DNA of 64,000 nucleotides from Flavobacterium sp. SUN052 (GCF_028867935.1 NZ_JAPQNS010000002.1:673426-737425); one strand, 5' to 3'; positions 1 to 7,946 are shown, numbered from the stretch's first letter. Notes: generated by a model not told the origin, from the letters alone. A program made the numbers and translations.

Positions 1-66
1 GAGTTGGTTGAGACTGTCCCCCGACAGGTCAATCGCCTGGAGGTATTCGCTAAACGATGGGTACAT
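1..66 (-). CDS. N-terminus of a probable serine/threonine kinase (cut by window edge)
   Basis: An open frame starts at an ATG on the minus strand at 66 and runs off the left edge, giving 22 residues beginning MYPSFSEYLQAIDLSGDS. The start lies 1 bp beyond the stop of the PP2C gene, so it is the next gene of the same operon. The pattern Y-P-x-F-x-E-Y-x-x-A-I matches, from memory, the N-terminus of kinases that travel with a TerY-type VWA protein and a PP2C phosphatase. The next two genes upstream are exactly these partners. The kinase identity is an inference from context and this short motif; the catalytic domain is outside the window. Confidence 0.5.
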   Translation of the reverse strand, partial: MYPSFSEYLQAIDLSGDSLNQL

Positions 67-67
67 C

Positions 68-877
68 TCAATCGATCAAAACGGCCGTATAATCGTCTAC
101 GCCAAGCAGGTTAAAGGCCCGGAGTTTACGGGTAAAGGTAGCAAATGCAGTTCCAGATACGAGAGACTCCCGTAAGGGTTGCCACACCAGCGGATAGAAT
201 AGGGCAGGTTGCACTGGCCAGAACTCTAAGTGATGGGCAGCCCGTTGCCCCAAGGCTGTAGACAATTGTCCCAGTCGCTCCAATTCGGCGCGATTACCCG
301 TCAACGCATCGTAGGCCATCAACACATACTGGCCGATGGTATCGGATAGCAGCGCGTATGCATTTCCCTGCTCATGAACCCACTCTCCATATCCAAACCC
401 CTCTATCTGTGGTGAGCTGTTCCAGTTCAGCAGGAAAGGAGCCGTTTCAAACTGAGCCAAACCGGGCCGGGCGCTCGTTAATTGTTTAGTTAACGGATTG
501 AAACACAGGATAACGGCATCACCGTAGAGCATCCAATGAATCCGCTCGTATCGTTGGTGCAACACACCGAGGGTAGCCGCAGAGCCTTCATCCATAAACT
601 TGCGTTCGGTGAGGTAATGCTCAGCGGCTTGGGGCCGGAATTCAGCAAAAAACGCGGCCCAGTAGTGCTCCAGCCAGTTGGTCAAACTCGTTAAACTCAC
701 AATGGGTTCGTTGACCCGCGCTACCAGAAAACGAGCCCATTCGCCTGCATACAAGCCAGTGCCCCCGGCTCCGTCGGCCACAGCCCAACGCCCCTCGGTG
801 GGTTCTACATAGTACGCATCTTCGTTGTCGGTATATAATGGCGCTTCCTTACCAATGGTCTGAACGCGGGTAATCAT
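68..877 (-). CDS. PP2C-family protein phosphatase
   Basis: This 269-residue cytoplasmic protein carries the metal-coordinating motifs of PP2C (PPM) serine/threonine phosphatases: T-D-N-E-D near residues 16-20 and V-A-D-G-A-G-G at 33-39. A late D-D-Y-T-A-V-L motif at the C-terminus supplies the last metal aspartate. It would dephosphorylate a Ser/Thr-phosphorylated partner. Its ATG overlaps the stop of the VWA gene by 4 bp (ATGA), so the two are probably translationally coupled. The partial kinase frame follows 1 bp later. Together they look like a kinase/phosphatase/VWA triad placed at the end of a T6SS operon, so control of secretion by phosphorylation is plausible but not shown. Confidence 0.85.
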   Translation of the reverse strand: MITRVQTIGKEAPLYTDNEDAYYVEPTEGRWAVADGAGGTGLYAGEWARFLVARVNEPIVSLTSLTNWLEHYWAAFFAEFRPQAAEHYLTERKFMDEGSAATLGVLHQRYERIHWMLYGDAVILCFNPLTKQLTSARPGLAQFETAPFLLNWNSSPQIEGFGYGEWVHEQGNAYALLSDTIGQYVLMAYDALTGNRAELERLGQLSTALGQRAAHHLEFWPVQPALFYPLVWQPLRESLVSGTAFATFTRKLRAFNLLGVDDYTAVLID

Positions 878-1863
878 CCGTCAGCGCGAAGGTTAGCGGC
901 AAACGCCTGATTGTGCTGCGTAGGCGTGCCGATGTTCATGAATTTAACCAGTGCATCCATATCAGTATTACTACACATCCCCACGTAACGGGGTCGCTGA
1001 TCAAGTCCAAATAAACCCGCAATATCAGCATGGTACGAGGCTGGCATCTCGCTCGACAGATCATATAACAGCCGAGCCTGTGGGTCATCAACCAGGTCAC
1101 GGACGTGGCCTGGAAACTGCACTGATTTTCCCGTTTCGTCGGAGAGATGAATATTCATCAGCAACACGTGTCCGTCGATAGTGTGCAACTGTCGGATTCG
1201 GTCGGCACAATCAAGTAGTTCGTCGTGGGTAGCATCGGTTGCTACGCCATCCGTGATATTGATCACTGTGGGCGGGTACACATCTTTTCCAGCCTGTGTC
1301 TCAACCCATGTTTGCAACAGCGATTCGGCCAACAGCAGCGCGCTCTTCATGGGTGTTTTATAACGCGATACGGGTTCGAGCCAGATGGGGCGTTTTTCAA
1401 CGGTACGAATCACCCGGTCGCGGATTCGGCGCTCTACCACGCTTTCTTCCTCACGGGTGGTGGCCTGAACCAGTTCGGCCGGGCTAAGAAATGGTTGTTG
1501 GGCCCACTTCTCTGGCCAAAGCACGTTGGCGGTGGCCGCTCCACCGTAGCCAATGAGAGCCACGTCGTAATAATGCCGGATTTCGTCGCCTTTCTGACTC
1601 CGAAGCAGGAGTTCGAGCAGCGTCTGGTTCACAATCTGAGCCACTGCTTCGGCTTTAGAGCAGGTTTGTCCCCGGTACTGCGTTGGTTCACCCATCGACC
1701 CCGACTGGTCGATCAGAAACACAAAGGCCGTAGGGTTTTGTCGCATGATGCTCGCTGAATAGGGCCTGGCCTTCAGGGGCATTTGCAGGGCCATTTTCAA
1801 CGCAGCACTGGTCGGGGGCGTTCGAGGGTTCGGCGGGGTGGGGACAGGAATCAGGTCAGGCAC
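874..1863 (-). CDS. VWA-domain protein with MIDAS motif (TerY-like partner of PP2C)
   Basis: A 329-residue protein with a von Willebrand factor A domain from about residue 45. The MIDAS is intact as D52-x-S54-x-S56, with a distal threonine/aspartate motif (N-I-T-D-G-V-A-T-D) near residues 203-211. There is no signal peptide or membrane segment, so it should act in the cytoplasm and bind partners through a divalent metal. The proline-rich first 20 residues look disordered. It lies between a J-domain gene and a PP2C gene. VWA, PP2C and kinase genes form the known TerY-P type triad; assignment to that group rests on this context. Confidence 0.75.
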   Translation of the reverse strand: MPDLIPVPTPPNPRTPPTSAALKMALQMPLKARPYSASIMRQNPTAFVFLIDQSGSMGEPTQYRGQTCSKAEAVAQIVNQTLLELLLRSQKGDEIRHYYDVALIGYGGAATANVLWPEKWAQQPFLSPAELVQATTREEESVVERRIRDRVIRTVEKRPIWLEPVSRYKTPMKSALLLAESLLQTWVETQAGKDVYPPTVINITDGVATDATHDELLDCADRIRQLHTIDGHVLLMNIHLSDETGKSVQFPGHVRDLVDDPQARLLYDLSSEMPASYHADIAGLFGLDQRPRYVGMCSNTDMDALVKFMNIGTPTQHNQAFAANLRADG

Positions 1864-1881
1864 GGTGGAGTTTGGTGATTT

Positions 1882-2589
1882 TTAAGCTACTGACTTCATT
1901 AACAGATCAATCTGGGCTAAAAAACGTTGCTCAAGGTAGTCGAAATGCGCGGCTAAATCAACGGTTTCGTCACTCATGATCCGGTAGCTTTCGCTCCGAC
2001 GAAGTACGGATAACTCCCGAATAAGTTCGTCGCGGGTGTGAGTGAGCCTGGCCACAATGCGATCCACGGCTTGCGGGTCGGGTTCATGACCGGGTAGGTC
2101 CAGAAACGGCAACCCGTCCTCCAAATCAGCTAACAGTTCACGAACAGCTTCGGTATCTTCCTGTTCGTAAGCAGCATTTAGCTGGTTCATCAGCTCGGTT
2201 GCGCAGGCTTCTCGATCAGGGTCGCCCGCAAACAAATCGGGGTGAGCCAACGACACCGCCCGGCGGTACAGTTTTTTCAGCGAGTCATCGGCAGTGGAGA
2301 TTGGTGCAGTTTGAGGTGTTGGTGGAGCGTAGTTGGGTTGGGTAGTTGGAAACGTTGTTTGGTTTATCGACGGTGGTTGCCAGCTTACAAGTTCATCTTG
2401 CTCTGACCGTCGGCGTGATTTAGCAGCCCGCTGGATACTCACTACCTGTTGCAAGTCCCCCAAGCGAGTGAGCAACGCCCCCAAACGCGCGTTCAGCAAC
2501 TGATCATACTGCTGAATCAGTTGCTGAATGTAGCTGCGCTCGGTTTTTAGCTGGGCAATGATGGTTTGGAGTTGGCGAAAAGCGTTCAA
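1882..2589 (-). CDS. J-domain (DnaJ-like) protein with N-terminal coiled coil
   Basis: A 235-residue protein. Residues 1-60 are predicted helical (coiled-coil-like, rich in Gln/Leu), followed by a Pro/Thr-rich linker. A J-domain-like segment spans about 103-155 and carries the diagnostic H-P-D tripeptide at 116-118, which in known J proteins stimulates Hsp70 ATPase. The C-terminal 70 residues are again helical. It is not a full DnaJ because there is no G/F region or zinc finger. It is the first gene of the J/VWA/PP2C/kinase group, 18 bp before the VWA gene. A role as Hsp70 co-chaperone for this signalling set or for T6SS effectors is inferred only. Confidence 0.65.
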   Translation of the reverse strand: MNAFRQLQTIIAQLKTERSYIQQLIQQYDQLLNARLGALLTRLGDLQQVVSIQRAAKSRRRSEQDELVSWQPPSINQTTFPTTQPNYAPPTPQTAPISTADDSLKKLYRRAVSLAHPDLFAGDPDREACATELMNQLNAAYEQEDTEAVRELLADLEDGLPFLDLPGHEPDPQAVDRIVARLTHTRDELIRELSVLRRSESYRIMSDETVDLAAHFDYLEQRFLAQIDLLMKSVA

Positions 2590-2611
2590 GTGTGTAATTC
2601 AGTCACTCGCC

Positions 2612-3934
2612 TTACAGATAAGGGATAGCATCCCTCGGAATCCATTTTAAATAAACCATTCGCTGAATAATACCATTGGGTACTGCCTTACGAAGGTGAG
2701 CAGGTAAAATTGGTTGTTGTGGTTGTTGAGCTATTAGTTGCGGAGGTGGTGTTGGCTGTTGATGTTGTAAGTGTGATTGAATTGGATCAAATGTACCTGC
2801 CAGCCGCCGATTATGATTAGATACATTTTTTGGAATAGCATTCCGACTAGCCTGAGGCCGCACATTCGCCAAGAAATTCCCCCGACGATCCCCATTATGG
2901 TGGTTGTACGCAAAGTTTTGTCGAGCTTCCTGAGCGAATTGTTCGGCCAACAGGGCATTGTCCCGAGCATATTTGTTTATTTTCATAAGCAAATATGCCT
3001 TTAAACTATCAGTCCCCTCTATTAGCCCCTGCTCTACCAAGAATGCTCTGTGGTTGTATAAGTTAGCAAAATCTTTGCGCTTGCATTTGATTTTCACTTT
3101 ACCTCTACCTTTTCCAAGGGTTATACTTATCTTCTGATCTTCTTGATAACCAGCATTTTGTAGCGTTCGATTAATTCGTTCTCCTACTGCTTTAGCAATA
3201 TTTCCTGCATACGTCATGCGATCTATAGGCTTATGTACATCTAGGGGGTTTAACAATCTCAATTCGAACGTACTGTTTGGGCCGATTTGGCGATCAAATA
3301 AATTACTTTGATCAGCCCGACTAGCAGGATCCCATACATCAAGTCCGATAATTCTTGACTTTATAAAAAGAAGATTCCCTGCATTATTCCAAGAACTTCC
3401 ATCGAGAGAAAATCGGTCAGAGTTCCCATTGAAAATATCAGCAGCCAGCACTTTCCCCAATTCAAACCAGTTGTTAGGGTCATTCAAATGGGATAGTAAT
3501 GCTGTCAGCTTTTCAAAATTTAATTCATCATTTTTTCCGTACTCCCTACTCCGAGTCGAGAAAGCACCATCAGATAGGCCATCTACAGCAGGCATTTTTA
3601 CCCAAACACTATTTTCTAAATTTTCAATAAGGTCCTGGCAAGTCGTAGTTCCTGGGATGTATTCATTCACTACTGATGTCAAAAAAGCCAGTTCCTGATC
3701 ATCAAGTACAATCATTTTGACCAACGGATCCTGAACATTTTTCATTATTTTAGAAGTCCAGGCAATTGAACCAACGTGTGCAGGATTACTACGATTTGAC
3801 TGAGCCTCCCTTTTGATTACTAAATCAGTTAAAATTCCTTCTGAGTTGATTACTTTGATAAATGCAACTGGCTTGGAAGGATGAGAGGCCATAGTAACTA
3901 GCGATTCCTGCGTGATTTTAGGTAACGATGCCAT
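2612..3934 (-). CDS. Candidate T6SS effector with PI4K/HipA-like kinase motifs
   Basis: A 440-residue protein of no family I recognise with certainty. It has the order of motifs of PI3/PI4-kinase and HipA-like folds: a candidate nucleotide-binding lysine (V-I-K41), then a catalytic-loop-like G-N-S-D-R at 170-174, an Asn in N-N-A-G-N-L-L at 183-189, and a metal-ligand-like I-I-G-L-D199. PI4K type II has the comparable sequence N-T-D-R followed by D-N-W-L. The C-terminal 70 residues are rich in Gln, Pro and His and look disordered. The gene is AT-richer than its operon neighbours, which suggests transfer. Its place in the hcp operon supports a secreted effector, though a cytoplasmic regulator kinase remains possible. 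Confidence 0.5.
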   Translation of the reverse strand: MASLPKITQESLVTMASHPSKPVAFIKVINSEGILTDLVIKREAQSNRSNPAHVGSIAWTSKIMKNVQDPLVKMIVLDDQELAFLTSVVNEYIPGTTTCQDLIENLENSVWVKMPAVDGLSDGAFSTRSREYGKNDELNFEKLTALLSHLNDPNNWFELGKVLAADIFNGNSDRFSLDGSSWNNAGNLLFIKSRIIGLDVWDPASRADQSNLFDRQIGPNSTFELRLLNPLDVHKPIDRMTYAGNIAKAVGERINRTLQNAGYQEDQKISITLGKGRGKVKIKCKRKDFANLYNHRAFLVEQGLIEGTDSLKAYLLMKINKYARDNALLAEQFAQEARQNFAYNHHNGDRRGNFLANVRPQASRNAIPKNVSNHNRRLAGTFDPIQSHLQHQQPTPPPQLIAQQPQQPILPAHLRKAVPNGIIQRMVYLKWIPRDAIPYL

Positions 3935-3999
3935 ATTGGTAAAATTAAGGTTATCAAAAAGTAATACGATTCAATGCTTAACTTCTGAAGTCCAGCGTT

Positions 4000-4059
4000 T
4001 TACCGTTTCAATTCTTGCCGGGCCTGCCCGATTCGGCCGTCCAACACACGAATCGGGTC
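4000..4059 (-). pseudogene. Remnant of the small membrane protein gene, C-terminal 19 codons
   Basis: Directly after the stop of the 450-residue gene, and in the same frame, the minus strand encodes DPIRVLDGRIGQARQELKR and a stop. This matches the C-terminal part of the intact 55-residue membrane protein at 5446-5613 (EPLQKLDDRIRQAKRELKK) at 10 of 19 positions, and the DNA at 4021-4044 matches that gene at about 19 of 24 bases. There is no start codon or membrane segment, so it cannot be a gene. It looks like the scar of a diverged second copy, with the 450-residue cargo gene lying between the two. The 9-bp arms CCCGATTCG/CGAATCGGG at 4027-4057 also form a hairpin here. Confidence 0.55.
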
Positions 4060-4065
4060 TATCAA

Positions 4066-5418
4066 TTAATCGGGTTCCATCGCACGCTCTGGATTATTAT
4101 CTCGTAATTCTTTATTAATCACAAAATTAGCGGCCTGCAAGGTATGTACATATTTAAAAGTACCCGTAGCCGTTTTCATTACCCGGTTATCGTCATACTG
4201 GTATTGTTCCCGTCTATATTCGAAAAGAATAACCTGACACTGAGAGAGATCAACCTCGTCATCATCTAAAATGCTCACACATTTGTGCAATTGATCACGG
4301 TTGGGCTTATAATGACCACTATTGTTGTCAATCCGTAGCAATCGTCCATTTTGGATTGTGATCATGCCTGCACAAATAACATCACCCGCAGCATTGAATG
4401 AAGAGTGATTAAATTTGTTGGCAAATTGACGACTCTCGGGCAGATCACCGCCTTGTCTTATTCCCCCCATTATTTTGAAGATGATGTTGCCATATTTATC
4501 CATGGCATACATATTTTCTCTATGTTGAGCTTTTTGATAATCCTGGGTTGTTATAGGCTGATCACTGGCATCGTAAAGAAGCCCATTTTCGCCGGGTATG
4601 GCCATAAAAGCGAATCGCTGGTCTTTCGACATCACGTCAAAATCTCTTCGTTTAGTTCCGACGTTCGCTATTTGATCCAGAAGGTTATATTCTTCTATCG
4701 TTAAATTGTCAACCCCATTTTCAAAAACTTTCCTAATCGCGGAATTTACCTTGCCCGTAAATTTATTCTGCTCCCGCTGTGATCCGAAATTAGGCATTGA
4801 AAACTTGTTTTCCCTGATTTGATTTGTTTTAATGTACTCAAATACATCCATAACCTGGTTGGCTGAAATGGACGTTTTTACTTTATTAGTCGTTTTATTG
4901 TGTAGATACATAGTACGTTCAATCTGGTAGTGTGGATCTACGTTGATCGTATGATTTCCATTTCTACCGACTTCCCCTCCAAAATGAAGAGTTCCAACAG
5001 TCTTCAGTTTACTTTTGTGGAAGACATAACTTCCATATTGATTCGGGGTGTAAAGCCCATGCGTATAGATGATGAAGCCTATATTTTTAAGAGCCGCATC
5101 TGCCATATTTGATATAAAGAACTTTCTATTGTTGACATTAGTACCTTTTTTATTCGTTTTCAGTTTGCCTTTCTTTAATTTCAGCCATGTCAGACAAGCC
5201 TGTACGAGATCACTAAGAAGCGCTAAATGCCTTTCTGCCTGTTGGGCCGTTGGTGCACTTCCCGCTCCTGCTGTTTTCCAATATTCTTTAAGGGCCTTAT
5301 CAACAAACGTTATGTTTTTCCCTCTTCCACTTACTAACAAACCATTGTTGTCAGTAAGGGACTTAAATTCATTCCATGTTGATATTGCCACAAATTGGCC
5401 TGGATTGGTTAAGGGCAT
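4066..5418 (-). CDS. Candidate T6SS effector with plant-IQM-like C-terminal region
   Basis: A 450-residue protein without signal peptide or membrane segments. Residues 300-400 contain a block with H-S-S-F at 338-341, an A-G-x-I/x-x-x-x-G repeat region, and N-N-S-G-H-Y-K-P at 365-372. From memory this resembles the conserved core of plant IQM (IQ-motif, calmodulin-binding) proteins and of uncharacterised bacterial proteins; its biochemical function is unknown to me. The first 90 residues are helical and basic. The gene is AT-rich relative to the tss genes and sits in the hcp operon between an intact and a decayed copy of a small membrane gene, which suggests exchangeable cargo. An effector role is inferred. 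Confidence 0.45.
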   Translation of the reverse strand: MPLTNPGQFVAISTWNEFKSLTDNNGLLVSGRGKNITFVDKALKEYWKTAGAGSAPTAQQAERHLALLSDLVQACLTWLKLKKGKLKTNKKGTNVNNRKFFISNMADAALKNIGFIIYTHGLYTPNQYGSYVFHKSKLKTVGTLHFGGEVGRNGNHTINVDPHYQIERTMYLHNKTTNKVKTSISANQVMDVFEYIKTNQIRENKFSMPNFGSQREQNKFTGKVNSAIRKVFENGVDNLTIEEYNLLDQIANVGTKRRDFDVMSKDQRFAFMAIPGENGLLYDASDQPITTQDYQKAQHRENMYAMDKYGNIIFKIMGGIRQGGDLPESRQFANKFNHSSFNAAGDVICAGMITIQNGRLLRIDNNSGHYKPNRDQLHKCVSILDDDEVDLSQCQVILFEYRREQYQYDDNRVMKTATGTFKYVHTLQAANFVINKELRDNNPERAMEPD

Positions 5419-5445
5419 CTTCTTAGTTAGTTATAGGTCAAACGC

Positions 5446-5613
5446 TCACTCCTGTATCTTCTTCAACTCCCGCTTAGCCTGCCGGATTCGGTCATCCAGT
5501 TTTTGGAGTGGTTCACGGTGCTGCCAGTAGCCAAGGCAGTAGCCAGCGCCAAAAGCGAGGGCCAGCAAAATCAGTATTTCGGTTAGGGCTACCCAGGGGT
5601 TTAATGGGTTCAT
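5446..5613 (-). CDS. Small single-pass membrane protein (55 aa)
   Basis: A 55-residue protein. Residues 6-29 form one hydrophobic helix with a Gly-rich end (A-F-G-A-G-Y-C-L-G-Y), followed by a charged helix (LQKLDDRIRQAKRELKKIQE). The ATG at 5613 overlaps the stop of the preceding HHH-protein gene in an ATGA arrangement, which strongly supports translation by coupling. A degraded relative of its 3' end lies at 4000-4059. I do not recognise a family. Its position in the tssB operon next to another membrane protein suggests an inner-membrane accessory of the secretion apparatus. Confidence 0.6.
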   Translation of the reverse strand: MNPLNPWVALTEILILLALAFGAGYCLGYWQHREPLQKLDDRIRQAKRELKKIQE

Positions 5614-6167
5614 ACGGGGTCAGGTCGTGGAATGGTTCGGGCTATGCCGCGCTTTGGTTTTGTTTTCTGTTTCAATCCTTCCCGAATCAATTGCTCAATA
5701 TCAAGGTGTGAACCACGCCGGGCTTCCTCCTGCCAGGCCCGCAACTCAGCCCATCGGTTGTCGGCGGCAAGCCGCGCCTGACCGGGCCAGGTGGCCGGGT
5801 CGAACGAGAATATAAGCGGCCCATGTTCTTCCAATACCGTTTGCAGGGTAGGCACCTGTGTGGCAGCTAACTGCCCAAATCGGTGGATACCGACACTATT
5901 CAGAATAGACTCTACTTTCAGGTTAACGCCAGCTACCTCCTTCAGGTCGTCGCGGCCCGTGGCTTCAGGCAAAGTAGCCCGCTCCATCTGAGCCGCCCGT
6001 AGCGCATTGATCTCCTCCTGCAACTGACGCAACAGTTTCAGCTTCTCGCGTTGCTGATGCAAAAACCATTGCCGCGCCAACAGGTAGGCGATAATGACCA
6101 TGCCCTGTAGCATCAGGAAGTGCCACAAACTGGCATCGGTCAGTCGAAACGGGTTTAACTGAAACAT
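5610..6167 (-). CDS. Membrane-anchored protein with helix-hairpin-helix-like domain
   Basis: I place the start at 6167 (MFQLNPFRL), 1 bp after the stop of the OmpA-like gene, because a longer frame would lie inside that gene. The product is 185 residues: a membrane helix at about 14-32, a coiled coil to about 65, then a helix-hairpin-helix-like domain at about 75-150 (D-D-L-K-E-V-A-G-V-N-L-K-V-E-S-I-L-N and D-P-A-T-W-P-G-Q-A). The latter form is common in Bacteroidota proteins that pair with OmpA-like or membrane partners. The C-terminus is basic. It is translationally coupled to the small membrane protein after it. Role in the T6SS envelope is inferred from position. Confidence 0.6.
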   Translation of the reverse strand: MFQLNPFRLTDASLWHFLMLQGMVIIAYLLARQWFLHQQREKLKLLRQLQEEINALRAAQMERATLPEATGRDDLKEVAGVNLKVESILNSVGIHRFGQLAATQVPTLQTVLEEHGPLIFSFDPATWPGQARLAADNRWAELRAWQEEARRGSHLDIEQLIREGLKQKTKPKRGIARTIPRPDPV

Positions 6168-6168
6168 C

Positions 6169-7089
6169 TTAGCGGGCCGCCGGTCGGTTTGCCGCATCAC
6201 CGCCGGTGCGGTGCGGCTTTTTCTGAACAACAATCGTAACGCGTCGGTTGGCTTCGCGGCCTTCGGGCGTGGCGTTGGGCGCAATGGGTTTGCTTTCGCC
6301 CCGCCCGTCGAGTTGAAATACCCTCGTAGGCAGACCAGCCTGCTGTAAAGCCGTTTGCACCGCGCGTGCCCTACCCAACGAAAGTCGCTGGTTGGTTCGG
6401 GTGGAGCCAACACTGTCGGTATGGCCCGTCAGCAACAGCACATCGTTTGGATGTATTTTCAACCCTTCGCCAACCCAATAACGGGCGGCATCGGCCATAA
6501 ACTGATCGGTGTCTGGCGTGCGTATAAAGGCCGTGCTACCCGTTGGAAAATACAATTCCATCGGGTGAAACAGGTCAATATAGCGTTGCCCCTCGGCCAG
6601 GGTTCGGGCGGTGGTAGCGGGTTTCTCGGCAAAAGCGAAGGCAAGGGCGTTGGTGGTATCATTTACGAATACCAATGCCTCGGTCGCCACGCCCTTCGTT
6701 TGCACCTGCATGGGCGACACTCCAGCAGCCCGCAAATACTGCCATATTCGGTCGGCCCGTACGGCACCGAGGTTGGGCACCAGTGTTTGGCGACTTTCGG
6801 CGGGCGTATGATACCCTGTCACAGTCAGTTGCCGGTCGGAATGACGAAGCAAGTAATCGGCGAGCGAATCCAATGCCCGCCAATTACTGCCTAGTGTGAA
6901 CTCACCTCGCGTTTTTGGAAACAGATTACCCCTAAGTGCTGTATGCAGAGCAGCCCCATCGATGATTGGGATTGAGGCCAGCACTGGTTCGTCGTAAAAA
7001 CGAATCCGCTTGATATAGAATAGATGAATGCAGACCGAAGCCGTTATCCAACTGCCAATTAATGGCCCCCATATCCAGCGGTTCGTCAT
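6169..7089 (-). CDS. OmpA-family peptidoglycan-binding membrane protein
   Basis: A 306-residue protein with one N-terminal membrane helix (about residues 7-28) and a C-terminal OmpA-like domain from about residue 180. The domain shows the usual features F-P-T-G-S-T-A-F, T-G-H-T-D-S-V-G and N-Q-R-L-S-L-G-R-A-R-A-V. These motifs bind the diaminopimelate of peptidoglycan in known members. The middle (about 65-150) has a second, diverged OmpA-like half (V-T-G-Y-H-T and R-A-D-R-I). The gene lies 12 bp after hcp in the tss operon. In a system without TssJ/L/M, a peptidoglycan anchor is a reasonable role, but it is not one of the named T6SSiii core proteins. Confidence 0.8.
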   Translation of the reverse strand: MTNRWIWGPLIGSWITASVCIHLFYIKRIRFYDEPVLASIPIIDGAALHTALRGNLFPKTRGEFTLGSNWRALDSLADYLLRHSDRQLTVTGYHTPAESRQTLVPNLGAVRADRIWQYLRAAGVSPMQVQTKGVATEALVFVNDTTNALAFAFAEKPATTARTLAEGQRYIDLFHPMELYFPTGSTAFIRTPDTDQFMADAARYWVGEGLKIHPNDVLLLTGHTDSVGSTRTNQRLSLGRARAVQTALQQAGLPTRVFQLDGRGESKPIAPNATPEGREANRRVTIVVQKKPHRTGGDAANRPAAR

Positions 7090-7101
7090 TGATTTCGGTG
7101 C

Positions 7102-7515
7102 TTAACTAGTCAATGGCCACGACGCATTATACTTCGAAAGACCACAGTCAATTTTTTCGGCGGTGATATTAATATCGCACATAAAGTTGTCAGAACCTGT
7201 TACCTGGAATCCTTCGCTATAACTCACAATGAAGGCATTTGAGAAGGTAATGGTCCGAAAGGCACCCGCAATGCCCGACTGCCAAAACTCGACAGTGCCG
7301 GTCATAATGGGTTTGTTTTGCGCGTTAATCATCGTTTCCACCAATTTCACCATGTCGGTGATTTCAATAGTAAAAGCTAGCTGGCTGGCGCGCACTGCCG
7401 AACAGGGGCGGCCTTTATTATCGAAATCGCGCGAGTAACTCATGTTAAACGCAACGATGTCGTATTTGTCGGCGACTATTGTAAGGGTTCCGGTAAACCC
7501 AGTGTCCATCATCAT
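7102..7515 (-). CDS. tssD: T6SS tube protein Hcp (TssD), copy 2
   Basis: A 137-residue protein of the Bacteroidota Hcp/TssD type: a single small beta-barrel domain whose hexamers stack into the inner tube. Typical features are the G-R-P-x-S-x-V-R motif near residue 36, T-I-E-I-T-D-M-V-K-L-V-E, and the C-terminal I-T-A-E-K-I-D-C segment. The gene begins 29 bp after a paralogous hcp with which it shares length and motif order but only modest identity. Some Hcp copies serve as effector carriers. Three consecutive ATG codons stand at the start, and I chose the first. Confidence 0.88.
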   Translation of the reverse strand: MMMDTGFTGTLTIVADKYDIVAFNMSYSRDFDNKGRPCSAVRASQLAFTIEITDMVKLVETMINAQNKPIMTGTVEFWQSGIAGAFRTITFSNAFIVSYSEGFQVTGSDNFMCDINITAEKIDCGLSKYNASWPLTS

Positions 7516-7544
7516 GGCTGTAGGAGCTTAGTAGGTGAAAGGGT

Positions 7545-7946
7545 TTAACTCTTGAGCGGCCATCGCTGGTCAAGAATGGCTGTTTTTATGGTAATTTTCT
7601 CGCAGGATAACGTAAACGTACAGAGATACGCTTCGGCCCCGGTTGTGAACGATTCACTGTAGCTGACAATGAAGGCGTTCATCAGTTCGATGGTTCGCAT
7701 CACGGTGGCATCATCGCCCGAATCGACGAACTCCAGCTTGCCCATTTTGAAGGGGATGTTCTGTAAGTTCACCATGTTTTCGAGAAGTTTAACTTCGGGG
7801 GTGATCTCAGATGTAAAGGTCATCTGACCACCTTGCACAAAGCTCGAAGGCCGGCCTTTCACATCGACCGACCGCGAAAACCCAATGCCGCCCCCCAGCA
7901 CGTCATACACGATGCCGTCCAAGGTCAGGAAACTGGTATAAGCCAT
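7545..7946 (-). CDS. tssD: T6SS tube protein Hcp (TssD), copy 1
   Basis: A 133-residue Hcp/TssD homologue with the same plan as its neighbour: G-F-S-R-S-V-D-V-K-G-R-P-S-S near residue 22, T-S-E-I-T-P-E-V-K-L-L-E-N, and the closing L-S-C-E-K-I-T-I segment. It would assemble into the secreted inner tube inside the TssB/TssC sheath. It follows tssC by 82 bp. Two adjacent, diverged hcp genes in one operon suggest division of labour between a structural tube subunit and a carrier variant. That division is inferred. Confidence 0.9.
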   Translation of the reverse strand: MAYTSFLTLDGIVYDVLGGGIGFSRSVDVKGRPSSFVQGGQMTFTSEITPEVKLLENMVNLQNIPFKMGKLEFVDSGDDATVMRTIELMNAFIVSYSESFTTGAEAYLCTFTLSCEKITIKTAILDQRWPLKS

